Shown here: positions 15,616 to 24,300 of the stretch, one piece after another
Position numbering within the stretch: position 1 is the first letter of the stretch
How the letters are laid out: the number at the start of each line of letters is the position of its first letter
Source: an uncultured bacterium
GTDB lineage: Bacteria > Verrucomicrobiota > Kiritimatiellia > CAIKKV01 > CAIYGI01
Assembly: GCA_903925685.1 (NCBI GenBank)
Contig: CAIYGI010000264.1
Coordinates: forward strand, 1-36,426
DNA length: 36,426 nucleotides
Direction of reading: 5' to 3'
Program-made: the position numbers and the translations under genes
The notes under the pieces: generated by a model
Databases searched by the model: none
What the model was told of the DNA's origin: nothing
What the model saw: only the letters and a program-made list of their open reading frames with translations

Positions 15616-16354
15616 GGAATTGAGACGCGTTCGTGCGAAAATCCTCCAGTGTGGGAAACTGTTTGTCGCAGGCGCTCGTCAGGCGCGTTCGATCCTTGCG
15701 CGGCAATCCCTCAAAATCCTCATGCACCACCATACTCTTGAACGGAAGCCGTTTGCGTTGAAACTCAAGGCAACTTATTGTGACCAAGCGAGCTTTTGTG
15801 GGATCCTTGACCCCAAACAGGTATAGTATCCGGTTGTTCTTCTCCAACTGATAGTCGACTTCCAAGTCGTCCCGCTCCGGAATTGGAAGCGTAATAGATT
15901 GCGGATGGTATTCCCCGAGGCGTTCTTCAATGAACTCCTGCAACATTTCGTAGAACAGGCTGGCGATAACCTCACGCTTAAAAAGACGCATATTCCCAAC
16001 CTTCGCCACACCTTGGGCGAATTGGAGCACCGCCGGGTACAGCGCGTCAATATCCGCTTCAATCGATAGGTTGCCATTTTCCTCCCTCAACTGGTTCTCG
16101 GAAAGGATGCGTTGGAGAATCCGCTCCTTGTTCGGCGTATCCACGTCGAACGAATACGATAACCGCATCAAGGTCATCCCAAAATCGCAAATCCTCACCT
16201 GGTTGCCGCCGTTCCGCGGAAGTTCCAGGAAGATATCCACCATGTCGCCATCTTCATGGTAGAGTGGCGCAACCAACTGCTGAATGCCGGGGCGCTTTTC
16301 GCTGAATGCCACATGGTCATTGAACTGGGATCGAAGATTGTCCAAAAGGGTCAT
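15596..16354 (-). CDS. DUF1828-like protein
   Basis: A 252-residue protein. The N-terminal half has the DUF1828 look: QLVAPLYHEDGDMVDIFLEL, VRICDFGMTLMRLSY, DTPNKERILQRIL and NGNLSIEADIDALYPAVLQF. The second half contains LEVDYQLEKNNRILYLFGVKD and CLEFQRKRLPFKSMVVHEDFEGLPRK, followed by DKQFPTLEDF. Proteins of this kind often occur with small partners in defence islands and plasmids; the biochemical role is unknown. It overlaps the upstream DUF6978-like gene by four bases (ATGA), so the two are translated together. No catalytic motif is obvious. Confidence 0.72.
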   Translation of the reverse strand: MTLLDNLRSQFNDHVAFSEKRPGIQQLVAPLYHEDGDMVDIFLELPRNGGNQVRICDFGMTLMRLSYSFDVDTPNKERILQRILSENQLREENGNLSIEADIDALYPAVLQFAQGVAKVGNMRLFKREVIASLFYEMLQEFIEERLGEYHPQSITLPIPERDDLEVDYQLEKNNRILYLFGVKDPTKARLVTISCLEFQRKRLPFKSMVVHEDFEGLPRKDRTRLTSACDKQFPTLEDFRTNASQFLEREVA

Positions 16355-16845
16355 CGTGATTCCTCTATGCTGAAATTCAGTAGTCCTTGAAACACTCCGG
16401 GAAAATGTTTATCGGCCTCATCCATGTTGATTCGCCGTAGAAATGCGGACAGCGCTTCCTGGCATGAGGTGTATTCCTTGGTGATCTCGGCGTGCCGCTC
16501 TGGTTTCATGCCGACCGCAATCGCATCGGCCTTGGCCTCGTGGATATGGTAGTGAACATGATGCGGGTAGAGAATGTGCTCTCCGTGCGGGCCGTTGTAG
16601 CGGAGCAACACGATGCTGCCCGGCTCGTCAGATTGGATATACTCCAAGCCGATCGAGAAATTCTCGGGAAACTTCTCGTTGATCCGTATGAACACATGGA
16701 ACTTTCGCTTTTCGTCCTCAGATTGTAGCGCCATGTCGTTGCGCAGAAAGCCTCGATCGGTTCTCAACGCCCGTCGCGGCGGATCAACCACCCGCTTCGC
16801 ACATGCGATGAGATCCGCGATTTCGCTATCTGTGTACTGCTTCAT
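16351..16845 (-). CDS. DUF6978-like protein, partner of the DUF1828-like protein
   Basis: A 164-residue protein with an N-terminal helix IADLIACAKRVVDPPRR, a central β-rich part (FHVFIRINEKFPENFSIGLEY and IVLLRYNGPHGEH) and a histidine-rich strand, YPHHVHYHIHEAK. I recall this pattern as the DUF6978 family. The four-base overlap with the DUF1828-like gene suggests a two-gene functional unit, possibly toxin-antitoxin-like, although neither protein shows a known toxin fold. Upstream lies 93 bases of non-coding DNA and then the 36-aa microprotein. Confidence 0.65.
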   Translation of the reverse strand: MKQYTDSEIADLIACAKRVVDPPRRALRTDRGFLRNDMALQSEDEKRKFHVFIRINEKFPENFSIGLEYIQSDEPGSIVLLRYNGPHGEHILYPHHVHYHIHEAKADAIAVGMKPERHAEITKEYTSCQEALSAFLRRINMDEADKHFPGVFQGLLNFSIEESR

Positions 16846-16938
16846 GGTGCGCCTTCCAATTCCATCAGAACTGAATCATACGTTTCGCGCGTCGCCTTTT
16901 CAAGTTATCAAAAACCCACTATATCAGTCGCTCAATCG

Positions 16939-17049
16939 TCAGTCTCCTGCGTCTTCCTCCGCGCTGTCGCGGCCCATGCGGTACTTGATGTCGTAGTTGA
17001 TGATGAAGTCCAAGTCCTCTTCGATAAACCCGTAGTGCTTTGCCGTCAT
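16939..17049 (-). CDS. 36-aa microprotein coupled to the methylase
   Basis: The ATG overlaps the TGA of the methylase gene (ATGA), so it is probably translated by coupling. The peptide begins MTAKHYGFIEEDLDF and ends DIKYRMG followed by an acidic tail and TGA. It is a close relative of the 39-aa ORF at 15346-15465. Its position directly after the methylase fits the idea that such peptides belong to the C-terminal end of Eco57I-type methylases and have become a separate polypeptide here. It is short, but coupling plus the paralogue make chance unlikely. Confidence 0.65.
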   Translation of the reverse strand: MTAKHYGFIEEDLDFIINYDIKYRMGRDSAEEDAGD

Positions 17050-20000
17050 TTGATCAATCCCTTTTCGACATTCCGGAATGCGTTGTGGGCGGCGATCTTC
17101 ACCGGGTCAGGGACGAGCGGGAAGGTGGTGAGGATGTAAGCGAATTCCTCCTCGGTCAGGCCGTAGAGATGCGCGATCAGACCGTCGAGTTCCGCCCGCA
17201 GTTTCGCCCGCTCGCACGATTCGGTCGCACCAATAGTCTTGGCTAACGCCCGCCCGCCAAAGATTTCTTTCGCCAGGTCGTCGAAATCCGGCGTCGTGCA
17301 AATCAACCGCGCCGCCCGCTCGACTATCGGACGGAATGCCGCGTCTTTTTCTGTCAGACGGGGAATCGGAAGTTGGTACATGTAAAACATGTTGCAGTGT
17401 GAAGTAATTTTCTGGCGGATCATCCGATCAATTACAAAGCTGTCGAATAGTCCGACAACAAAGGACAGGAAGTCTCCCTTCATTGGGGCCGAAGACAGAA
17501 CAAGCGTGTTTCCCGCAAAACACTTGGCAGGAATCGCTGAGGCAATGAGAGTCCGTTCATTGGTGCTTGCAGTGATGTCACGAAAGGCCAGTCTGATGAA
17601 CTCATAATTGAGCAACTGGCCATGATCTGGGTTCTTTCCGAGAAGCGCGTTTCGGCCATCTCGTTCTGACACCCACCACTTCGGATCCGCCAGTCGGTGA
17701 TCGAATTGCCAGATCATTTTCCCTTCATACAACGGCAAACGTCCCTTCCCATGTTCGGTCTTGAAAAGGTTACTGTCATTGGTCATGTGGAACTCGGCTG
17801 TAAACTGCAAACTCCATTTATCCGGGATGTCTTCGCCCAGCAGTGGGAACTTCAGCATTTTTTCAGCGATTTGGACATCGACCGGATTCTTAAACTCCAT
17901 GACGGACAGCGAATCCGGCGACAGACGGCGGACCAGTTCGATGGAAATGTCGATGGCGCCTTCCTGTGGAAAACGCTCAAGTTCGATCACATCATGGCGC
18001 ATGAATGCCGCGGGAAAGTGCTGCGTTTCGCCGCCCTTTTCGAAAGAGAGAACGAGGAATTTGAAACTGCGGTGAACGCCTTCGAATACTTCCTTCCGGT
18101 TCTCAATACAGAACAACCCGGTGATTCGAGTCTGTCCGAACAGCATCTCCCTCAGTTGTTTGGTGCCGAGGTCGGTGTAGATGCCACTGGGAATGACAAT
18201 GCCGCAGTAGCCGCCTTTACGGAGCAGGTTGAAACATTGTTCGGTGAAGAGTTTGTAGAGGTTGGTGTCCGAGCCGGCCTTCTTCCCGTCCACGATGCTG
18301 ATCTGGTTTTTGTACTGCGGGGCGGAGCGGTAGAAGGCGCTGACGTGGGGGTATTCGCTCTGGTATTTCAACCACGCGGCGCGGGTATCTTCGTCCTTGA
18401 GGAGTTTGGTCTGTTCCTTCTCGAAGTCCTTGATGGTCATCTTCTTCTTGCTGACCAAGTCGGAAAACTGATCGAAGAACTCCTTGGCGTTAGGTTTGAA
18501 GATTTCCCAGGGCGGATTGGTGATGATGGCGTCAAAGCCACCGGCGGCAAGGATTTGGTCAAACTCATAGCCCCAGTGGAAAGACTTGAGGACAGCGATA
18601 TCGGCTTCCCGCATCGCCCGCTTCTTGGGTTTGCCTTCCTGGTTCTTCTTGTCATCCCAAGTCGCATCCTCGTATTGAATGCCGAGTTGCAGGAACTGAT
18701 CGAGCAGGAGGCGATTGATCGTGGCGTTGGCCGCGGCTTTCTTGGCGGCGATCCCGTCGCGGAGTTCCTGTAAGTCTTCGGCCTGGCGCCCGTACGCGCG
18801 ACGGTAGACCTCGATCAGTTCGTTCTTTTCATTCAGGAGGTCCGCGAGCTTCCGTCCTTGCACCTGGGCGAGGTATTCCCGCTCCTTTTCCTTGCGAGTT
18901 CTGGCAACCGCGCTCTGGACGGCGAAACCCAAGTCCCCTGGTCCGGCCTCGTGCACCATGGTCATGCGCTTCTGCTCGCAGACGGCGCCCGTCAACGCGT
19001 CGAACTTGGCGGGGTCAATGTGCAGCAGACCGATCAACGAGTTCCCGGCCATGATATTGAACTCTATGTTCGGCAGGGGTTCCAAGTCATCGGCGGCGTT
19101 GGCGGAGGCGATCAAGGCGAGAAACAGGCGCAGTTTGGCGATTTCCGTCGCCTCTTCCATGATGTCAACACCGAAGAGGTTGTTGGTGATGATGCTGCGC
19201 TTGATGAAGTATGAGACGCTCTTGTGCTCCTTCTTGGTTTTCTTGAGCCAGTCCTGCAAACCGCGGTCGCTCAGGAAGTCTATCTTACCGATGACGGCGG
19301 CATAGACGTTGATGAGCGTCTTCATGGCTGAGACCAGGAAGGCGGCAGAACCGCAGGCGGGGTCGAGCAGGCGCAAGTTGGGCAGGACCTCGTGCAGGAG
19401 TTTCTTGCAGAGCGGCGCGTCGAGGGCCAGTAGTAGGTCGCCGACGGACTCGAACGAGCGGGTGGACTTGCCTTCGCCTTCGGCCACGCCGTCCAGGATC
19501 AACCGGTGTATCGTGCGTTCACACAGATATTCGGTGATTTCCGGGCGGGTGTAGTAGGCGCCGAAGGCCTTCTGATTGATGTACTTCTCGAAGATGTAAC
19601 CCAGGACATCGGGGTTGATCTCGTTATCCTGCCCGCCGGGAGTGTCGTTGAGATTCCAGGAGTAGTTCCCGAACAGGTCGAGCAGGTTCTCGAATGCCTT
19701 GTCAGGGACGGCGATCTTGGGCCAACGCAATTCGATAGGGTGCGGCAGGAAGAGCCCGCCGTTTAGGTACTTGATCTTACCGAGGAGCGTGTTGACTTCC
19801 GCGGTGCGTTTGTCCTCTGGTTTGGCGAAACCCTCGAAGAACAGAGCCTTGAGAAAACGGTCGTAGTAACGGTCCGCGCCGCCCTTCTTGCTCTGCGCGA
19901 GTTTGTTTTGGAGATAGAACTCGTCGCCCTCATCGAGGAAGAACTTCTTCTGGAGGAAGTAGATGAACATCAGCCGGTTGAGCAGGACGGAGGCGTACCA

Positions 20001-20579
20001 GCGGCAGTCGCGCTCGTCGCCAATACCCTCGATGAGTTCGATGAAGGCAACGTGCTGTTCCTGGAACTCGCCGTAGAACTTCTTGGTGACCCGTTCGATG
20101 TCGAGCGCTTGCTTGAGCCGGGCTGTGACTTCCAACAGGGGGACGCGGCCGCTGTCGTCGAAATCGGCGAAGTCCACGGCCATGGCGCTGAGTTTGCTCA
20201 GGAGCAGATCGCCGGACTGGCCATGAACGAAAATATGGTTGCGGGGGATGGTTTTCCGATCCTGGCGTTTGGCCCAGTACCAAAGACTCTGCGACCGCTT
20301 TGCGTCCACGAAGAGCAGGACGTTCTCGTGGTGGAGTTTCGCAATTTCCTTATGGATGGCGGCCCGGCCGGCAGCGTCGGGAATGGCGCCATCGTCCGCC
20401 ACGATCTCGATAACGACAACGCCCGAGAGTTGCGCGACTTCGCACCGGTTGAAGGCAATGCCCTTGACCGCCATGGGGACGGTCTTGGCGGACGATGGGT
20501 TTGACCAGCCGAGTTCCTCGACAAAGAGGCGGGTGAAGTCGAACTGCTGGAGGAGGTTGCGGGCGTTTTGGAGATTCAC
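17046..20579 (-). CDS. Eco57I-type N6-adenine DNA methylase, possible restriction-methylation protein
   Basis: An 1177-residue protein with a GTG start that overlaps the toxin stop by four bases. Residues 1-140 resemble a restriction-type N-terminal domain: VVVIEIVADDG, HENVLLFVDAKRSQSLWYW and FVHGQSGDLLLSKLSAM. The methylase core has AYYTRPEITEYLCERTIHRL (341-360), motif I LDPACGSAAFLV (about 405-416), NNLFGVDI and the adenine-pocket motif NPPW near residue 700. A target-recognition region (PLYEGKMIWQFDH onward) follows, and the C-terminus reads LYGLTEEEFAYILTTFPLVPDPVK. It should methylate adenine within a specific site. With the neighbouring PLD/SNF2 helicase it forms a restriction-like pair. 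Whether the N-terminal domain still cuts DNA cannot be told. Confidence 0.88.
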   Translation of the reverse strand: MNLQNARNLLQQFDFTRLFVEELGWSNPSSAKTVPMAVKGIAFNRCEVAQLSGVVVIEIVADDGAIPDAAGRAAIHKEIAKLHHENVLLFVDAKRSQSLWYWAKRQDRKTIPRNHIFVHGQSGDLLLSKLSAMAVDFADFDDSGRVPLLEVTARLKQALDIERVTKKFYGEFQEQHVAFIELIEGIGDERDCRWYASVLLNRLMFIYFLQKKFFLDEGDEFYLQNKLAQSKKGGADRYYDRFLKALFFEGFAKPEDKRTAEVNTLLGKIKYLNGGLFLPHPIELRWPKIAVPDKAFENLLDLFGNYSWNLNDTPGGQDNEINPDVLGYIFEKYINQKAFGAYYTRPEITEYLCERTIHRLILDGVAEGEGKSTRSFESVGDLLLALDAPLCKKLLHEVLPNLRLLDPACGSAAFLVSAMKTLINVYAAVIGKIDFLSDRGLQDWLKKTKKEHKSVSYFIKRSIITNNLFGVDIMEEATEIAKLRLFLALIASANAADDLEPLPNIEFNIMAGNSLIGLLHIDPAKFDALTGAVCEQKRMTMVHEAGPGDLGFAVQSAVARTRKEKEREYLAQVQGRKLADLLNEKNELIEVYRRAYGRQAEDLQELRDGIAAKKAAANATINRLLLDQFLQLGIQYEDATWDDKKNQEGKPKKRAMREADIAVLKSFHWGYEFDQILAAGGFDAIITNPPWEIFKPNAKEFFDQFSDLVSKKKMTIKDFEKEQTKLLKDEDTRAAWLKYQSEYPHVSAFYRSAPQYKNQISIVDGKKAGSDTNLYKLFTEQCFNLLRKGGYCGIVIPSGIYTDLGTKQLREMLFGQTRITGLFCIENRKEVFEGVHRSFKFLVLSFEKGGETQHFPAAFMRHDVIELERFPQEGAIDISIELVRRLSPDSLSVMEFKNPVDVQIAEKMLKFPLLGEDIPDKWSLQFTAEFHMTNDSNLFKTEHGKGRLPLYEGKMIWQFDHRLADPKWWVSERDGRNALLGKNPDHGQLLNYEFIRLAFRDITASTNERTLIASAIPAKCFAGNTLVLSSAPMKGDFLSFVVGLFDSFVIDRMIRQKITSHCNMFYMYQLPIPRLTEKDAAFRPIVERAARLICTTPDFDDLAKEIFGGRALAKTIGATESCERAKLRAELDGLIAHLYGLTEEEFAYILTTFPLVPDPVKIAAHNAFRNVEKGLIK

Positions 20580-21055
20580 GGTCCGCCTCGCTTTCCAGCG
20601 CGGCGCGTCTTGTAGGTTGCCGGTTTCTCCCGCACGGCCAAGGGCGCTTCCGGCGGCGAGAGGAACTGCTTCATGGATCGCGCAACGTCCGGGCAGGCGC
20701 GAAGGATTTGCTTGTCTTCGGTGACAAGCAGGACGCCGAGGGACCGCGCCAGAACAACGTAGGTAGCGTCGTAGGCGGTGAGTCGCGTCGCCTGCGCTGT
20801 ACTAAGGGTCTCGACAGGATCAACGGCGCGAACACCGCTATCCAGCAACTCGTCGGCGATTCGCCACATGGCTTCCGCGCTGGCTAGGTCAAAGCAGCCA
20901 GAGCGGAACAGGTTCAACAGCGCATTCAACACCTCATAACGCCATAGAGATGGCACGAGCCACAAATCGTCCTGTGCATGAACTGCACGGGCGGACTCCG
21001 TCCCGGCCATTCTGTAGACCAGACTGATCACGATATTGGCGTCCACGACGATCAT
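20576..21055 (-). CDS. PIN-domain toxin (VapC-like)
   Basis: A 159-residue protein starting IVVDANIVISLV, which supplies the first acidic residue of the PIN active site (VVDAN). Further acidic residues are in VPSLWRYEVLNALL and LTAYDATYVVLARSLGVLLVTEDKQIL. PIN toxins are Mg2+-dependent RNases, usually held by a small antitoxin. The true start is the ATG at 21055, which overlaps the antitoxin stop by one base (TAATG); a longer upstream frame is a shadow of the antitoxin gene. The last ~27 residues form a basic tail with KTRRAGKRGG. The stop overlaps the methylase GTG, so toxin and methylase are coupled in translation. Confidence 0.86.
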   Translation of the reverse strand: MIVVDANIVISLVYRMAGTESARAVHAQDDLWLVPSLWRYEVLNALLNLFRSGCFDLASAEAMWRIADELLDSGVRAVDPVETLSTAQATRLTAYDATYVVLARSLGVLLVTEDKQILRACPDVARSMKQFLSPPEAPLAVREKPATYKTRRAGKRGGP

Positions 21056-21279
21056 TATCGAGAATCCCGGGCGCGTCGGATGATGTCCACGATGAACTGG
21101 TGGTCCACCTCCTTCAACCCCTTTACCGGCGGCGGCAACTCCCTGGCGGCAGGGAGATCCAACTCCCGTTCCAGAATCGAGATGACTTCCCGGTTCATGG
21201 ATCGGTGATGAACAGTAGCGCGCTGTCGAAGCCTCTCGTGCAGGGGTGGTGGCATGTTCTTGATAAGCAGGGCGGACAT
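21055..21279 (-). CDS. FitA/VapB-like antitoxin
   Basis: A 74-residue protein starting MSALLIKNMPPPLHERLRQR, with a ribbon-helix-helix pattern (strand KNMPP, helix LHERLRQRATVHHRSMNREVISILEREL), typical of FitA-like antitoxins that bind DNA and a PIN toxin. The C-terminal half should wrap the toxin. AAAGGAG lies six bases before the ATG. It is followed without a gap by the PIN toxin and sits between the helicase and methylase genes. An inverted repeat just upstream is a likely operator for its own control. Confidence 0.85.
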   Translation of the reverse strand: MSALLIKNMPPPLHERLRQRATVHHRSMNREVISILERELDLPAARELPPPVKGLKEVDHQFIVDIIRRARDSR

Positions 21280-21305
21280 GAATAACTCCTTTCAATACCT
21301 TTGAG

Positions 21306-21320
21306 ATACCGGAACGGTAT
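21306..21320. promoter_or_regulatory. inverted repeat, possible antitoxin operator
   Basis: ATACCG-GAA-CGGTAT is a perfect 6-base inverted repeat 27-41 bases upstream of the FitA-like ATG, ending three bases short of the helicase stop codon. RHH antitoxins usually bind such repeats near their own start, so the TA pair may have an internal promoter inside the operon. No clear -10/-35 pair is visible. Confidence 0.4.
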
Positions 21321-21323
21321 ACC

Positions 21324-24300
21324 TCAGAACTGACCGGCACGCAAGCCCAGCGAGCAGATTACCTGCGGTTCCGTGGATTCGGCAATCTCGCTAACCCGGC
21401 AAAGCCGGGCGTCCTGGCGTAAGGCCATGACCAGTTCGGCGAGCGCTTGGTTGCCGATGCCGCTCTTGAGTTGGCGGTTGATGGTGTCGGTAGCCGACTG
21501 GAGCAGCGGGAACTTGTAGATGTCCTCGATACCGTGGCGCAATTCCGGCAGGTCAAAGAGGGTGCCCTTGACCTCCTTAGCGTATGCTTTGAGGCGTTCG
21601 TAGGCGCGGAAGCGCGCCCCGGATGGGCGACCGAGTTGTCCGCCGACGGACCTCTCGGTTTCCACGATCAGTTTGACGCCCTTGGCAACCATCTCGTGAT
21701 GGTCGTCATGGCGCGGGACGGCGGGTGTATTGGGTTCGCACTCCGCTACTTTCAAGATGGCGAATTGCGATTCGGTGACACTGTTGCCCCGCTTGTCAAT
21801 CCATGCCAGTGCGTCGTTGCCTTCGGCCGTTCGCAGATAGACAAGCGCGCCTTCGGGTTGGTCAGGGCGCGGCGCATGGGGCCGTGTCGAGTAGACGACG
21901 TTCGGCATCGCCGGGATGATTTCTTCGAGTTCAGGATCGCGATCAATGGCGTTCTTCCATATCTGATAGGCGTAGGACGCGAGGTCCACTTCCGTATCCT
22001 CGTCACCATCCAGAATGCCCGCCTTCTCAGTGAACAGATCGCGAACGGACTGGGCATCGTCCTGGTCTTCGAAAAAGGCCTCATCCGCGCCGACAACCTC
22101 GGCGTTCTCCTGAAGACGCTGGCGCACACGGGAGCGAAGACGGATGATGCGTTCGACCCCGTCGGCGGGAAGGAACGAATAGCAGAGAATCGTGTCGGAT
22201 TGCTGACCGATGCGGTCTACGCGTCCCGCGCGCTGGATCAGTCGGATGATCGCCCAGGGGAGATCGAAGTTCACAACGACGGCGCAATCCTGAAGGTTCT
22301 GGCCTTCGCTTAACACATCGGTCGCAAGCACGACGCGCAGTTCATTGTCACGCGGGACTTGGGCGCGTTTGTCGTTGCTGACAGGGCTGAACCGGTAGGC
22401 AATGGCGGTCGGGTCGTCGGAGTTTCCGGTAACGCCTTCAAGGGCCTTTATGCCTTTGGCTTTGAGTTGCTCGGACAGGTAGTCAACGGTGTCGGCGAAC
22501 TGGGAGAAGACAAGGACCTTCTCCGACGGGTGTTGGTCGGTCAATAGTGTGAGTAGAGCCTGGAGTTTGGCGTCACGCGCGGCATCCCAGCCGCCGGCAT
22601 TCTCCAGAACCCCCATCAAAGCCTTGGCGTCTTTGCGCAAGTCCTTGTCAAGGTCGTCGTTGAAAAGGCCGGGTTTCAGCCATTTGAACCGTCGGCGGAA
22701 GTGAGTAGCGTAGGTGTCGTATATTTCCGAGGCCCTGGCGCGTAGGTCTTGTTCGGACATGACATGGCGAACCGAGGACACGGGGTCCCGTTCTGAACAG
22801 TTGTCGTCGTTGTCGGCGGCGGGTTCCCAGAGATCGGAATCTTCGTCATTGGCCGAAGCGTCGAGCATGCCCATGTCCTGGGTGCCGATGGGAATTGGCA
22901 GCCCTTTCTCGATGGCATGCAGGCAGATGTAGTTTCGGAGGATGTGGCGTTCGATGGAAAGAATAAACGAGTGGCCGTTGCTTTCCAGACGTTTGAAAAG
23001 GTTGGTGCGACAAAAGCCCTTCAGTCGGGTGCCAGCGCGCGAGAGATCGGTTAGGACCCTGGCCTCGTCGGGTGATGGGGGCATGTGCGGTGTCGGTTGT
23101 TGGTAGTTTCCCAGACCGTATCTCGGTAGCGTCAGGCTACTGATGGCCTCGACCACATCATCGGCAAACAGGCGGGCGTACTGGTCGTGCCTGTCCTTCT
23201 CGCCGATCCTGAATTTGACGGTCTTGGGTACGCGCGACGGGAAGTAAGAACGGGTTCCGTCCGCGAATTCCAGATACTTGCGGTCACGTTCCGGGTCCCG
23301 TTTGGCATAGTTATCCTGGATGAAGGTGCGCGTGCGACGGACAAGGTACAGGCGCATGAGGTCGCGCCAATCGTCCGCGTGTTCGCTCTTCTCGAAGGCG
23401 GCGAGTGACCGGACTGGGCATTGGTGCCGGCGGATGAACTCGGTTTCCCCCAGTTCGCGCAGCAACTTCTCCGGGCGAATGCCTATGTCTTTATTTTCGT
23501 CGATGAAGAGACGCAACTGGTTCGACAGGTCGAGATATGTTTTGTTGTACGGTGTGGCCGACAGTAGGATCACGCGGCTGTCATTGGCCGCGATATACTC
23601 CGCGATGGCGCGGTAACGGCGACCTTCGCGGTTCCTCAAGTTGTGGCTCTCGTCGATCAACAACAAGCGGAAGCGGCGCAGATCGGGTAATTCGCGCTGA
23701 ACCTGGGTGATGGATAAAATCTTGTAGCCTCGCATGTGATAGGTGTGAGCGTAACCTTCCCACATGCGGACAAGGTTCTTCGGGCAAATGACGAGCGTTT
23801 CGACGCCATGGTCGTCTTCAAAGATGCGCGCAAGTGCGGTCGCCATGAGTGTTTTGCCCAGGCCGACCACGTCGCCGATGACCACGCCGCCGCGCTTGTT
23901 CAGGTGGTGGGCGGCAATCTTGACCGCCGCCTTTTGGAACTCGAAAAGTCTGTTCCCGAAGTCGCTGGGGATGCGGAACTCGGTCAGGCCAGCGCGAGCT
24001 TCCTGTGAGAGGTGGTATGCTGTCTTGACGTAGATGTGGTAAGGCGGGATCGGTTCCGGGCGCGCCCAACTGTTGTTTATGATCTCGATGAGTTCTTCCG
24101 AAATATCGACGCAGAACTTGTCATTCCACCGGTCTTCAAACCACGTTGCCAGTTTGTCGCAGGCATCGTGGTCCATGACATCTACGTTCAGTTCACCTTG
24201 TTTCGACAGGCCCGCCAGGGTGAGGTTGCTACTTCCAAGGTAGCCGATCTTGGGGTTTAGTGGGTCCTGTCGGAACAACAGGTACAACTTGGCGTGCAAG

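Noticed and set aside
21056-21340. Upstream extension of the PIN toxin frame
   Set aside because: It covers the antitoxin gene in another frame, and the PIN fold begins exactly at the 21055 ATG.
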